DNA from: Sphingomonas sp. A2-49
GTDB taxonomy: Bacteria > Pseudomonadota > Alphaproteobacteria > Sphingomonadales > Sphingomonadaceae
NCBI RefSeq assembly: GCF_025548555.1
Contig: NZ_JAJLPA010000001.1
Span: 558,001-622,000, forward strand
DNA: 64,000 nucleotides
Direction of reading: 5' to 3'
In this document: positions 44,263 to 52,177 of the stretch, piece after piece
How the letters are laid out: each line of letters starts with the position of its first letter
How positions within the stretch are numbered: position 1 is the stretch's first letter
Program-made: the position numbers and the translations under genes
Notes under the pieces: model-generated
Database searches by the model: none
What the model was told of the DNA's origin: nothing
What the model saw: only the letters and a program-made list of their open reading frames with translations

Positions 44263-44637
44263 ATGAAGAAGTTGACTGTTCTGGTTCTCGCGGCCGCACT
44301 CGGCGCCGCCCCGGCCATCGCCCAGATGCAGGGCATGGATCATTCGGGCATGAACCATGGTCAGATGATGCAGCCGACACGGGCCAACCCCTATCCGCCC
44401 TCTGAGATGCAGATGCATCAGAAGATGATGTCGGCCATGGGTGCCGATGCGACCGAAACCTGGGTCCGCAAAATGGTCGAGCATCATCGCGGCGGTATTG
44501 CCATGTCGCAGATAGTGTTGCGCGAAGCCAAGGACGCAAAGGTCCGCCAGATGGCGACCAAGACGATCGCCGAGCAGAACAAGGAAGTCGGTGAGCTGAA
44601 CGCCTGGCTGCGGGCGCACGGCAAGGCTGCACAGTGA
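44263..44637 (+). CDS. Secreted DUF305 protein
   Basis: The 124-residue product has a signal peptide (1-20, ALGAAPAIAQ) and a Met/His-rich stretch (MQGMDHSGMNHGQMM), then a DUF305 domain with MVEHHRGGIAMSQIVLREAKD. It probably binds copper or scavenges it in the periplasm. It is the second DUF305 in the operon, without membrane segments, so the two are not simple duplicates. A strong hairpin follows. Confidence 0.9.
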   Translation: MKKLTVLVLAAALGAAPAIAQMQGMDHSGMNHGQMMQPTRANPYPPSEMQMHQKMMSAMGADATETWVRKMVEHHRGGIAMSQIVLREAKDAKVRQMATKTIAEQNKEVGELNAWLRAHGKAAQ

Positions 44638-44645
44638 TCGGCGAC

Positions 44646-44678
44646 CGCCCCACCGCAGGGCTGGCCTGCGGTGGGGCG
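44646..44678 (+). terminator. Strong hairpin after the secreted DUF305 gene
   Basis: CGCCCCACCGCAGG and CCTGCGGTGGGGCG form a perfect 14-bp stem with GCTGG as loop, eight bases after the stop codon. No U-run follows, so termination would be partial or the hairpin stabilises the mRNA 3' end. Confidence 0.55.
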
Positions 44679-44695
44679 ACCATCTAGGAACAGAT

Positions 44696-45136
44696 ATGAC
44701 CCGCACCCGCCTTCTCGCCGCTGTTGTAACGTTCGCCATGCCGGTCGCAGCCGTGGCTGCCGGGCCGGTGCTGATGCACCGTGATCCGGGCTGCCCATGT
44801 TGCGAAAAGTGGGCGCAGCAGGTGAAGGCTCAGTTCGGTCGCGCGGTCCGCGTGGTCGACGACGCGAACCGGCCCGCGTTCATGAAGGCCCGGGGCGTAC
44901 CTGCGGACTTAGCCTCGTGCCACACGGCCATCATCGACGGCATGACTTTCGAGGGTCATGTGCCGATCGCCGACATGAAGCGGGCTCTGGCAACGCACCC
45001 GAAGGGTGTGATGGGGCTCGCGGTTGCCGGGATGCCGATGGGCTCGCCGGGCATGGAGATGCCGGGCATGAAGGCCCAGCCCTACGACGTCGTTGCGTTC
45101 GGACCTGGTGGACGCAAGGTGTTCGCCCACCACTAA
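44696..45136 (+). CDS. DUF411 metal-binding protein
   Basis: The 146-residue exported protein (signal peptide about 1-21) has the DUF411 motif DPGCPCCEKWAQQ and the SCHTAIIDGMTFEGHVP stretch, with Cys/His for metal. A Met-rich segment follows (MPMGSPGMEMPGMKAQ). Family members sit in copper/silver clusters. It is the last gene of the copper operon on this strand; a hairpin separates it from the opposing Cys-rich gene. Confidence 0.9.
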   Translation: MTRTRLLAAVVTFAMPVAAVAAGPVLMHRDPGCPCCEKWAQQVKAQFGRAVRVVDDANRPAFMKARGVPADLASCHTAIIDGMTFEGHVPIADMKRALATHPKGVMGLAVAGMPMGSPGMEMPGMKAQPYDVVAFGPGGRKVFAHH

Positions 45137-45138
45137 AA

Positions 45139-45164
45139 GGAGGGAGGCGCAAACGCCTCCCTCC
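45139..45164. terminator. Bidirectional terminator between convergent metal genes
   Basis: GGAGGGAGGCG and CGCCTCCCTCC pair perfectly over 11 bases around CAAA. It lies two bases after the DUF411 stop and before the stop of the opposing Cys-rich peptide. TAAAAGG on one side supplies a run of U for the minus-strand transcript. Confidence 0.7.
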
Positions 45165-45169
45165 CCGGC

Positions 45170-45373
45170 TTACTTCTTAGGGATTCCGGACATGTCGTGA
45201 CCGGCATGATCGTCGCCCTTCTTCATGTCCTTGCAGCAATCGCCCTTGCCGTCCTTGCAGCAATCGGCACCGTCTTTGCAGCACGCCATGTCGGCGCAGC
45301 AGGACCCGGCCGCGAAGGCTGCGGTGGGAAGGGCGAGCGCCAGCGCTGCGCCGATCAGCTTGAACTTGGTCAT
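45170..45373 (-). CDS. Secreted Cys-rich (metallothionein-like) small protein
   Basis: This 67-residue product has a signal peptide (1-22, ending AAFAAG) and a short mature part with eight cysteines in four CC pairs at residues 25-26, 31-32, 38-39 and 46-47, each about seven residues apart, followed by DDHAGHDMSG. The CCKDG pattern repeats. I do not recognise a named family. Paired Cys plus His/Met in a copper cluster suggests a periplasmic copper or mercury sponge. It is the last of three minus-strand genes led by the glutaredoxin-MauE fusion. Confidence 0.8.
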   Translation of the reverse strand: MTKFKLIGAALALALPTAAFAAGSCCADMACCKDGADCCKDGKGDCCKDMKKGDDHAGHDMSGIPKK

Positions 45374-45413
45374 TGAAATCTCCGTTGATTAAATGTGTGA
45401 ACCTGTTGGAGGG

Positions 45414-45761
45414 TCACACGGCTCGCGGAGGTGGAGTGGCGGGCGGTATCAGCCACCCGCTCATGACAGTAGCCGGCGACGGCCAGGCGGCGATTGGGAG
45501 TGAGGATAACGGCTCGACCCTCGCCAGGGCTTCCCCGGGGACGGCGATGCAGGGCGTCGCGCAGGCCGCTTGCGGCGCCTTTTTGCCCGGGGCCGAAGGG
45601 TTCTTCTCCTCGCACCCGGCCATTACCGACGCGATCGGAGCGGCTTGAGCACTGGCTTCGCAGATCGGCCCCAGCCGGATAAGCAGCATCATCGCAAGCA
45701 CGGCCAGGACGGCCGTGCGAAAGACGCTGATAAAAGGACGAGACCCGGACTTCACGCCCAC
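45414..45761 (-). CDS. Small membrane protein of unknown function
   Basis: The 115-residue frame begins with a basic N-terminus and one hydrophobic segment (about 14-40), followed by a Cys/Pro-rich tail (GCEEKNPSAPG, ACATPCIAVPGEA). It has four Cys. No family is recognised. It lies 33 bases after the glutaredoxin-MauE gene and 40 before the Cys-rich gene on the same strand, which is the main support. It may be a membrane partner in thiol or metal transfer; this is inference. Confidence 0.5.
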   Translation of the reverse strand: MGVKSGSRPFISVFRTAVLAVLAMMLLIRLGPICEASAQAAPIASVMAGCEEKNPSAPGKKAPQAACATPCIAVPGEALARVEPLSSLPIAAWPSPATVMSGWLIPPATPPPRAV

Positions 45762-45794
45762 TACCGGCAGCCTTTTGGACCTGAAGTCAACGGC

Positions 45795-46562
45795 TCAGTG
45801 CGGCATCGAGAGCGCAGCCGGGGCGATCACCATCCATAGCGCCATGGCGACCATCATCACGTTCTCGGTCAGCGAGAGGAAGCCGAGAGGTACGTTGCTA
45901 TCTCCGCCCACGCAGGCGCACTTGAGTTCGCGCTTGTCGACATAGACCGCCTTGATGACGGATACCGCACCGATCGTCCCGATAACGAGCGCGATCGGCA
46001 CCGACAGCCAGGTGAGCACACCTGCCGCCATCAGCACGCCCGCGACACCTTCCGCGTAGGGATAGACGTAGGAATAGGGCACCCAGCGCTTGGCGAGCAG
46101 ATCGTAGTTGAGGAACATGCTCGAGAAGCTCTCGACGTTCTGGAGCTTCAGCATGGCGAGCACGCACATCGAGAAGGCGATGAACCATTCCCCAGCGCGG
46201 ACCGTGAACGGCGAACCGAAGGCAGTGTAGCTGGCCGCGAGCGCCATCAGGGCGGTCATGGCGAACACCGCGACTACGGGCCGGTATGTGACGGCCTTGG
46301 GATCGCGCACCGCCTTGCCGAAGAAGCGGCGCAGATCGTCAAAGCCTCCTACGCGCTCACCCCCGATGAAGGTCTGCGGCGTGGTCTTCACGTCATGCTC
46401 CGCCTTGAACGCGTCCGTGTCCTCGCGCGTGCGCAGCCAGTGATCCTCGACCTCGTAACCTTGCCGGCGCAGCAGATCCTTGGCCTTCACGCCATAGGGG
46501 CAGGTGTGCGCCGGCATCACCATACGATAGATCGTCGCTTTCTTGGGCGCCGCGGTCGCCAT
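45795..46562 (-). CDS. Glutaredoxin-MauE fusion protein
   Basis: The 255-residue protein has an N-terminal glutaredoxin domain (about 8-85; VMPAHTCPYGVKAKDLLRRQG and TTPQTFIGGERVGGFDDL) and a C-terminal four-helix MauE/DoxX-like membrane domain (about 95-250). The redox site is CPYG, with only one cysteine rather than CPYC, so a monothiol mechanism is likely. Such fusions could pass electrons across the membrane. It is first in a three-gene minus-strand unit, directly under a mer-type promoter. Confidence 0.88.
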   Translation of the reverse strand: MATAAPKKATIYRMVMPAHTCPYGVKAKDLLRRQGYEVEDHWLRTREDTDAFKAEHDVKTTPQTFIGGERVGGFDDLRRFFGKAVRDPKAVTYRPVVAVFAMTALMALAASYTAFGSPFTVRAGEWFIAFSMCVLAMLKLQNVESFSSMFLNYDLLAKRWVPYSYVYPYAEGVAGVLMAAGVLTWLSVPIALVIGTIGAVSVIKAVYVDKRELKCACVGGDSNVPLGFLSLTENVMMVAMALWMVIAPAALSMPH

Positions 46563-46590
46563 CTCACTTCTCCGTCCTGTTCGCGGAGCC

Positions 46591-46622
46591 TATATAGGGT
46601 CCGTACTATAGTACGGAGTCAA
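46591..46622 (-). promoter_or_regulatory. MerR-type promoter/operator with 20-bp spacer
   Basis: On the minus strand TTGACT (46622-46617) and TATATA (46596-46591) are 20 bases apart. The spacer is filled by the perfect palindrome TCCGTACTATAGTACGGA (46600-46617). This is the same half-site, GTACGG/CCGTAC, as in mer operators of Tn501/Tn21. The long spacer is typical of promoters opened by MerR-family DNA distortion. It drives glutaredoxin-MauE and lies next to the merR-like start. Confidence 0.88.
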
Positions 46623-46625
46623 GGC

Positions 46626-47033
46626 ATGGCGGCGCTGACAATTGCGGGTTTCGCGCGTGAAGGAGACGTCGGTGTCGAGACCGTGCGCTACTATCAGCGC
46701 CGGGGTTTGCTCGATACGCCAGACCGGCCGCAAGGCTCCGGCGCGAGCGGCAGTATTCGCCGCTACGGAATCGATGACGTGCGCCGCCTCCGGTTTATCC
46801 GATCGGCGCAGGCAGCCGGGTTCACGTTGGAGCAGATCGGCGAACTGCTAGCGCTCGACGCAACCGACGATCGCGCCCGCGTACGCGAGCTTGCCAATGA
46901 GCGGATTGAGGCACTGGACGCCAAGATCCAGGAGCTTGAGCGGGTGCGCGCCTCCCTTCGCCATCTCGCAAGAGAGTGCGGAAGCGGGTCAGCCGGGCCG
47001 TGCCCGATCCTCCAAGCGTTCGATCACGCATGA
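46626..47033 (+). CDS. MerR-family regulator with two of three MerR cysteines
   Basis: The 135-residue protein has the MerR winged helix (TIAGFAREGDVGVETVRYYQ, SIRRYGIDDVRRLRFIRSAQ) and a dimerisation helix. Compared with Tn501 MerR, Cys117 and Cys126 have partners at 118 and 126 (ECGSGSAGPCP), but the position of Cys82 is Asp/Thr-rich. It could sense another soft or thiophilic metal with two Cys. ATG 46626 is next to the mer-like operator and it diverges from the glutaredoxin-MauE gene. Mercury reductase or transport genes are not in the window. Confidence 0.9.
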   Translation: MAALTIAGFAREGDVGVETVRYYQRRGLLDTPDRPQGSGASGSIRRYGIDDVRRLRFIRSAQAAGFTLEQIGELLALDATDDRARVRELANERIEALDAKIQELERVRASLRHLARECGSGSAGPCPILQAFDHA

Positions 47034-47036
47034 GCG

Positions 47037-47780
47037 TCAGGCGCGCGCGATGGCGATGCTCGACAGGTCGGTTGCTTCGTCGACCGGCACGCCGACCTGC
47101 TTGCGCTCCGAATAGCGATCGACGAGCTGGACCGCATGGGGGCGCAGCAGGACGGTGAAGCGTACCAGCTCCTCCATCACGTCGACGATCCGATCATAAT
47201 AGCTCGACGGCTTCATGCGGCCTGCCTCGTCGAATTCCTTGTAAGCCATGGCGACGGACGACTGGTTCGGGATCGTGAACATGCGCATCCAGCGGCCGAG
47301 CAGGCGCAGGGTGTTGACCGCGTTGAACGACTGCGATCCGCCGGACACTTGCATGACCGCGAGTGCGCGACCCTGGGTTGGGCGCATTCCCTTCATTTCG
47401 AGCGGCAGATGATCGATCTGGGCCTTCATGATGCCGGTGATCTGGCCGTGTCGCTCAGGGCTGCACCAGACCTGCCCCTCCGACCACATCGACAGCTCGC
47501 GCAGCTCGTGGACCGCAGGATGATCGTCGTCCTTCACCTGATCGGGAAGCGGCAGCGTCGATGGATCGAAGATGCGCGTTTCGGCTCCGAACAGGTGCAG
47601 GAGGCGCGCGGCTTCCTCGACAGCGAGCCGCGAGAACGACCGCTCGCGCAGGCTCCCATAGAGCAACAGGATGCGTGGCGCCGGATCGAGAGCACCCAGG
47701 CTCAGCGCGGGTCGCTGGCGGACGAAGGCGGGATCGAGCGCGGGAAGGCTGTCAGGATCGATCAATGAACGCAGCGACAT
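47037..47780 (-). CDS. arsH: NADPH-dependent FMN reductase ArsH
   Basis: ArsH oxidises or reduces organoarsenicals and other substrates with FMN. The 247-residue flavodoxin-like protein shows [22 protein letters not shown] (FMN phosphate loop), [20 protein letters not shown] and [18 protein letters not shown], all typical of ArsH. It is the last gene of the ars operon; its ATG shares one base with the arsN stop (TGATG). It converges tightly on the merR-like gene (three bases between). Confidence 0.93.
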   Translation of the reverse strand: MSLRSLIDPDSLPALDPAFVRQRPALSLGALDPAPRILLLYGSLRERSFSRLAVEEAARLLHLFGAETRIFDPSTLPLPDQVKDDDHPAVHELRELSMWSEGQVWCSPERHGQITGIMKAQIDHLPLEMKGMRPTQGRALAVMQVSGGSQSFNAVNTLRLLGRWMRMFTIPNQSSVAMAYKEFDEAGRMKPSSYYDRIVDVMEELVRFTVLLRPHAVQLVDRYSERKQVGVPVDEATDLSSIAIARA

Positions 47781-48214
47781 CAGAGAGCTTTCACGAGATA
47801 GACGGCCGAGGCGGGGCAGAGCGCGGTGAACTCACGCGAGGCGGTGATGGTCGACGGAGCGGACTCGCGGCTTGCATTAGCGAACCCGAGGCTCCGGAAG
47901 AACGACGCGGCCGTCGTCGTCAGCAGGTGGAGGTGTGCCACTCCGTATTCGCGAGCTTGCTGTTCGAGCCCGGCGATCATGGCACGGCCGATTCCGCGCC
48001 CTCTGCGATCGGTGACGACGACCGAGCGAAGCAGGCGATCGGCTCCCCTTCCTTCCAAACCACCATATCCGATGAGGCCTTGAGCATCGTCAAAGCGGAA
48101 GAAGGTGCGGCCGGGTTCGCCCAGGTCCGCGATCGGCAGTTGGGCTGCCGTCAAAGGGCCTGCCATTTCGTCCAGATCGCCGGATCGAAGCAGGGTGACG
48201 ACCATGCTCGTCAT
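47780..48214 (-). CDS. arsN: GNAT acetyltransferase, ArsN-like
   Basis: The 144-residue GNAT protein has the acetyl-CoA loop [20 protein letters not shown] and the strand [20 protein letters not shown]. Acetyltransferases of this kind occur in ars operons and acetylate phosphinothricin-like or organoarsenical compounds. ATG 48214 overlaps the arsB stop (ATGA) and its own stop overlaps arsH. The longer frame to 48343 lies inside arsB and is discarded. Naming follows operon context. Confidence 0.82.
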   Translation of the reverse strand: MTSMVVTLLRSGDLDEMAGPLTAAQLPIADLGEPGRTFFRFDDAQGLIGYGGLEGRGADRLLRSVVVTDRRGRGIGRAMIAGLEQQAREYGVAHLHLLTTTAASFFRSLGFANASRESAPSTITASREFTALCPASAVYLVKAL

Positions 48215-49497
48215 GCGAGGCTGATCCTGATGGCGAGCGCCGCAAGCGTGATGAGCAGCACCGGCACCGTCAGCGTGACACCGACCCGGAAGTAATAGCC
48301 CCACCCGATCCGCACACCCTTCTGGCCGAGAACATGAAGCCACAGCAGCGTCGCGAGCGAACCGATCGGCGTCAGCTTGGGGCCGAGATCGCAGCCGATC
48401 ACGTTGGCGTAGATCATCGTTTCCTTGACCGCGCCCGTGGCGTGCGCGGCGTCAATCGAGAGCGCACCCACCAGCACGGTCGGCATGTTGTTCATCACCG
48501 AAGACAGGACGGCCGCGATCACGCCGGTTCCGAGCGCAGCGCCCCACACGCCGCCCTGGGCGGTGCGATCGAGCAGCGCGGCGAGATGATCGGTGAGGCC
48601 TGCGTTTCGCAAGCCATAGACGACCAGGTACATACCCAGCGAGAAGATCACGACCTGCCACGGTGCGCCGCGCAGCACTTTGCCGGTCTGGATCACATGA
48701 CCCCGGCCCGCGATCACCAGCAGCAGGACCGCGCCGGCAGCGGCTACGGCGCTGACGGGCACGCCCAGAGGTTCGAGCAGGAAGAATGCGGCGAGCAGCA
48801 GCGCCAGGACCGTACACCCGGCGCGAAAGGTCGCAGCGTCGCGGATCGCGTCACGCGGAAGCCGGAGCGCCGCCACGTCATAGGCTTGCGGGATGTCGTG
48901 CCGGAAGAACAACAGGAGCGCGCCGAGCGTTGCCGCGATCGACACCAGATCCACCGGCACCATCACGCCGGCATATTCACCGAAGCCGATCTTGAAGAGG
49001 TCGGCCGACACGATGTTGACCAGGTTCGAGACGACAAGCGGCAAACTGGCGGTGTCGGCAATAAACCCGGCCGCCATGACGAACGCCAGCGTCGCCCTGT
49101 CCTTGAAGCCCAGCGCCCGCAGCATGGCAATGACGATCGGCGTGAGGATCAGCGCCGCGCCGTCATTGGCGAACAACGCGGATACTGCTGTGCCCAGCAG
49201 CACGATGAGGACGAACAGCCTCCGCCCATGCCCCCTGCCCCAGCGTGCGACATGGAGTGCTGCCCACTCAAAGAACCCGGCTTCATCGAGCAGCAGGCTG
49301 ATTACGATGATCGCGACGAATGCAGCCGTCGCGTTCCAGACGATGCCCCACACCACCGGCACGTCCGACAGCGTGACGACACCCGCAAGCAGCGCCACGG
49401 CGGCCCCGCCCATCGCGCTCCATCCAATCCCGAGACCCTTGGGTTGCCAGATGACGAGCGCGATCGTGGCGACGAAGATCAGGACGGCAAGGAGCAT
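48211..49497 (-). CDS. arsB: Arsenite efflux permease ArsB
   Basis: The 428-residue membrane protein with about 12 helices pumps arsenite out of the cell. ArsB-type blocks are visible: [53 protein letters not shown] and [19 protein letters not shown]. It is not the unrelated Acr3 type. Its ATG shares one base with the arsC stop (TGATG). Confidence 0.94.
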   Translation of the reverse strand: MLLAVLIFVATIALVIWQPKGLGIGWSAMGGAAVALLAGVVTLSDVPVVWGIVWNATAAFVAIIVISLLLDEAGFFEWAALHVARWGRGHGRRLFVLIVLLGTAVSALFANDGAALILTPIVIAMLRALGFKDRATLAFVMAAGFIADTASLPLVVSNLVNIVSADLFKIGFGEYAGVMVPVDLVSIAATLGALLLFFRHDIPQAYDVAALRLPRDAIRDAATFRAGCTVLALLLAAFFLLEPLGVPVSAVAAAGAVLLLVIAGRGHVIQTGKVLRGAPWQVVIFSLGMYLVVYGLRNAGLTDHLAALLDRTAQGGVWGAALGTGVIAAVLSSVMNNMPTVLVGALSIDAAHATGAVKETMIYANVIGCDLGPKLTPIGSLATLLWLHVLGQKGVRIGWGYYFRVGVTLTVPVLLITLAALAIRISLA

Positions 49498-49925
49498 CAG
49501 GCGACGCGCTGGCCTGATGCATCGACGACTTGCTCGCCATCTTCCTTCGCAAACGCGCCGAGCTCATCCGCGGGCAGCAGATCGAGGACGGCTTCGGACG
49601 GTCGGCAAAGCTTCACGCCAAGTGGTGAAACGACCAGTGGCCGGTTGATGAGGATCGGATGTGCCATCATCGCGTCCACCAGCGCATCGTCGGACAGCCC
49701 CGTGTCGCCCAGGCCCAGCTCCGCATAAGGCGTCCCCTTCTCGCGGAGCAGCTCACGGGGCGTCATGCCGGCACGATTGATCAGCTCGACCAGCAGCGCG
49801 CGGGCGGGCGGGGTCTTCAGATACTCGACGACATGCGGCTCGATGCCGGCATTGCGGATGAGGCCAAGGGTGTTGCGGGAGGTGCCGCACTCGGGATTGT
49901 GATAAATGATCATATCGACAGGCAC
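49497..49925 (-). CDS. arsC: Arsenate reductase ArsC (glutaredoxin-linked type)
   Basis: The 142-residue enzyme reduces arsenate to arsenite using glutathione/glutaredoxin. The active Cys is in [15 protein letters not shown], and [17 protein letters not shown] carries the substrate-binding arginines. GTG 49925 is chosen, with GAGAGGAC upstream and a family-typical length; ATG 49913 is an alternative. It lies 11 bases after arsR and is first of the resistance genes. The low-molecular-weight-phosphatase type of ArsC is excluded by this motif. Confidence 0.93.
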   Translation of the reverse strand: MPVDMIIYHNPECGTSRNTLGLIRNAGIEPHVVEYLKTPPARALLVELINRAGMTPRELLREKGTPYAELGLGDTGLSDDALVDAMMAHPILINRPLVVSPLGVKLCRPSEAVLDLLPADELGAFAKEDGEQVVDASGQRVA

Positions 49926-49936
49926 GAAGCGTCCTC

Positions 49937-50269
49937 TCAGCAGCAAGGGGCAAGTTCGGCGATGAGCGGAGCACACAGCTCCGCGTTGCCGGCGCAGCAG
50001 TCTTTGACGAGGAACAGCGTCAGCGCGCGCAGGCCGTCCAGATCGGCGCGGTAGATGATAGAGCGGCTGCGTCGTTCGGCTCGTACAAGGCCGGCGCGGG
50101 CGAGGATCCCGAGATGTGCGGACATGGTGTTCTGCGGCACGTCGAGCCGACGAGCGATCTCACCCGCCGCCATGCCGTCTGGTTCATGGCGCACCAGCAG
50201 GCGAAAGGTGTCCAGGCGTGTGCCTTGAGCCAATGCACCAAGCGCAATGATGGCTAATCCCGATTCCAT
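49937..50269 (-). CDS. arsR: Arsenical resistance regulator ArsR
   Basis: The 110-residue winged-helix repressor has DVPQNTMSAHLGILARAGLV as recognition region. Unlike the classical As(III) site in the DNA-binding helix, its cysteines cluster at the C-terminus (91, 92, 99, 109, 110), resembling ArsR types with alternative sites. It heads the ars operon; an ATATCC/GGATAT repeat overlaps its promoter region just before the start codon. It should repress the operon until arsenite binds. Confidence 0.93.
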   Translation of the reverse strand: MESGLAIIALGALAQGTRLDTFRLLVRHEPDGMAAGEIARRLDVPQNTMSAHLGILARAGLVRAERRSRSIIYRADLDGLRALTLFLVKDCCAGNAELCAPLIAELAPCC

Positions 50270-50289
50270 ATATCCAGCATAGCGGATAT
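50270..50289. promoter_or_regulatory. Candidate ArsR operator
   Basis: ATATCC and GGATAT (50270-50275 and 50284-50289) form an inverted repeat with eight bases between, directly upstream of the arsR ATG; flanking CCA/TTGG extends the symmetry imperfectly. Its position next to the start suits autoregulation. Binding is not shown. Confidence 0.5.
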
Positions 50290-50580
50290 TGGGGCAGGAG
50301 CTAGTCCTTACGCGCGCAGGTGATACGGCGCGGGTTGCCAGGGATCGCGCCGCTCACCGATGAAGGATAGCGCAACTCCGCTTACCCCGCAGAAGCGGCC
50401 TTTCTCTCCGCCATGGCTCACGTCAGATGATGAGCACCGACTAAGTGAATTGCCCAACACGCTGTAACCGGACGGCTTTTCGCACCGCCGCAGCGAGCAA
50501 TCGCGGTTCAAGGATCCGCCCAACGGGCACGCCGCTTGTAACGTCTCGAAATTTCTCCGTGGATCGGACATGGTGGCATC
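50290..50580. other. Intergenic region between arsR and the TfoX-like gene
   Basis: About 290 bases without a supported gene. It must hold the promoters of arsR (minus) and possibly the TfoX-like gene (plus). A minus-strand ORF at 50308-50571 has no motif and unusual Cys/Ser/Gly content and is not called. No further repeats were seen. Confidence 0.45.
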
Positions 50581-50919
50581 ATGGCATCCGACAGAAACAC
50601 CGTCGCATTGATCGTCGATCAGCTATCCGCAGCAGGCGACGTCTCGGCCAGGCCAATGTTCGGCGAGTACGGACTGTACTGCGGCGGCAAGATGTTCGGA
50701 ATGATCTGCGACGGCCAGCTTTTCATCAAGACCACCGTCAGCGGGCGGACGTTAGGACCCAATCTCGACGAAGCGCCACCCTACCCGGGCGCGAAGCCCT
50801 GCCTGCTGGTTGATGCAGACCGATGGGAAGACGGCGACTGGCTTGCCGAGTTCGTCCGGGTCACGGTCGCCGAGCTTCCCACGCCCAAACCCAAGCCTCG
50901 CAAGTCGAAACCGACCTGA
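50581..50919 (+). CDS. TfoX N-terminal-domain protein
   Basis: The 112-residue protein matches the TfoX/Sxy N-terminal domain, with RPMFGEYGLYCGGKMFGMICDGQLFIK as the core (shortened here to RPMFGEYGLYCGGKMFGMI) and a Lys/Pro-rich tail (KPKPRKSKPT). It lacks the C-terminal TfoX helix-hairpin-helix domain. Stand-alone N-domains are common and their role is unclear; no competence genes are nearby. Confidence 0.85.
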   Translation: MASDRNTVALIVDQLSAAGDVSARPMFGEYGLYCGGKMFGMICDGQLFIKTTVSGRTLGPNLDEAPPYPGAKPCLLVDADRWEDGDWLAEFVRVTVAELPTPKPKPRKSKPT

Positions 50920-50945
50920 GGCAATAGCCGGCTAGCTTGATGGCG

Positions 50946-51209
50946 TCAGCGCAGCTGGCTGTCCTTGCTGCCGCGTCGATTGAACGCGGAAAGAACAGCT
51001 CGGCTGTCGCGCTGCGACTGGCACTGTACGCATGTCCTTACGCCCGCCAGCGCTTGACGGCGGGCCTCGGGGATCTCCTCGCCGCACTCCTGGCAGTGCG
51101 TTGCACTTTCCCCTCCGGGAAGGCCTGATCGCGCGAACAGGACGGCGTCGGTCACCGTGTCGTCGATCTGATCCTGGATAGCGCCGTCGCGCGTCCACCC
51201 GCCCGCCAT
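50946..51209 (-). CDS. DksA/TraR-type C4 zinc-finger protein (YbiI-like)
   Basis: The 87-residue protein has a CxxC-x17-CxxC zinc finger (HCQECGEEIPEARR and RTCVQCQ), characteristic of DksA/TraR family. The N-terminus MAGGWTRDGAIQDQIDD is typical of the YbiI group. Such short members may modulate RNA polymerase as TraR does, or have unrelated roles. It is set on the minus strand between the TfoX-like gene and an aldo/keto reductase. The longer frame to 51569 is antisense to the latter. Confidence 0.88.
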   Translation of the reverse strand: MAGGWTRDGAIQDQIDDTVTDAVLFARSGLPGGESATHCQECGEEIPEARRQALAGVRTCVQCQSQRDSRAVLSAFNRRGSKDSQLR

Positions 51210-51336
51210 TTTGCTCACCCATCCTAATCCCAAGCCTCCTAGATGGGACATGACGGGCGACATTCCAGCCGGCGCCGATGCGCCCGAACGACCGCTGCAA
51301 CGTTGGTCGCTGAGCGTTCCTATGTGCGAGGCGATG

Positions 51337-52167
51337 ATGAAGACGGTGACGCTACCCAGCGGCGAGAAGGTGCCGGCGCTTGGCCAGGGAACCTGGATGA
51401 TGGGCGAGCGCCGCGAGCGCCGTTCGAGCGAGATTGCGGCGCTTCGTGCGGGCGTCGAGTGCGGCATGACGCTGATCGATACCGCCGAGATGTATGGTGA
51501 CGGTGCGGCAGAAACCCTGATCGGCGAAGCGCTCAGCGACGTGCGCGACCGGCTGTTTCTGGTCAGCAAGGCCTATCCGCAGAATGCCTCGCGAAATCGT
51601 CTGGCCGGCGCGTGCGAGGCGAGCTTGAAGCGGCTCGGGACCGATCGGCTCGACCTGTACCTGCTTCATTGGCGCGGTTCGGTGCCGCTTGCTGAGACGG
51701 TTGGGGCAATGGAGGCGCTGAAATCCGCGGGCAAGATCCGTTACTGGGGCGTCAGCAATCTCGATACCGATGACATGGAAGAGCTTGTTGCGGCGGACGG
51801 CGGCGCCTGTGTGACCGACCAGATCCTCTACAATCTCACGCGGCGGGGGGCCGAACACGATTCGCTGCCCTGGCTTGGCGATCACGGCATGCCAGCCATG
51901 GCGTACAGCCCGGTGGAACAGGGCCGCCTTCTTGCCAACCGCACCCTTGCTACGACCGCGAGCAATATCGGCGCGACGCCGGCGCAGGTGGCACTCGCCT
52001 GGGCGATGCGCCACGACGGCGTCATCGCCATTCCGAAGGCAGGTTCGATCGACCATGTGCGGGAGAATCGCGCGGCGGCCGATCTCATCCTTTCGGACGC
52101 TGATCTTGCAACACTCGACGCAGCGTTCCCGCGCCCCCGCACCCGTCGCCCGCTCGAGATGCTCTGA
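51337..52167 (+). CDS. Aldo/keto reductase
   Basis: The 276-residue TIM-barrel oxidoreductase begins MKTVTLPSGEKVPALGQGTW. TLIDTAEMYGDGAAE has catalytic Asp and Tyr, VSKAYPQNAS has the Lys strand, and the NADPH site is IPKAGSIDHVRENR. It is of a different subfamily from the reductase at 32507-33556. ATG 51337 has GAGG upstream; 51334 is one codon longer. It lies 10 bases before a metallophosphoesterase gene on the same strand. Confidence 0.9.
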   Translation: MKTVTLPSGEKVPALGQGTWMMGERRERRSSEIAALRAGVECGMTLIDTAEMYGDGAAETLIGEALSDVRDRLFLVSKAYPQNASRNRLAGACEASLKRLGTDRLDLYLLHWRGSVPLAETVGAMEALKSAGKIRYWGVSNLDTDDMEELVAADGGACVTDQILYNLTRRGAEHDSLPWLGDHGMPAMAYSPVEQGRLLANRTLATTASNIGATPAQVALAWAMRHDGVIAIPKAGSIDHVRENRAAADLILSDADLATLDAAFPRPRTRRPLEML

Positions 52168-52177
52168 GCCTTCCGCA

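Noticed and set aside
46395..46625. Upstream in-frame extension of the MerR gene
   Set aside because: It covers the operator and part of the glutaredoxin-MauE gene; ATG 46626 gives a family-typical N-terminus.
50308..50571. 87-codon ORF upstream of arsR
   Set aside because: No motif and no operon context; it lies where promoters must be.
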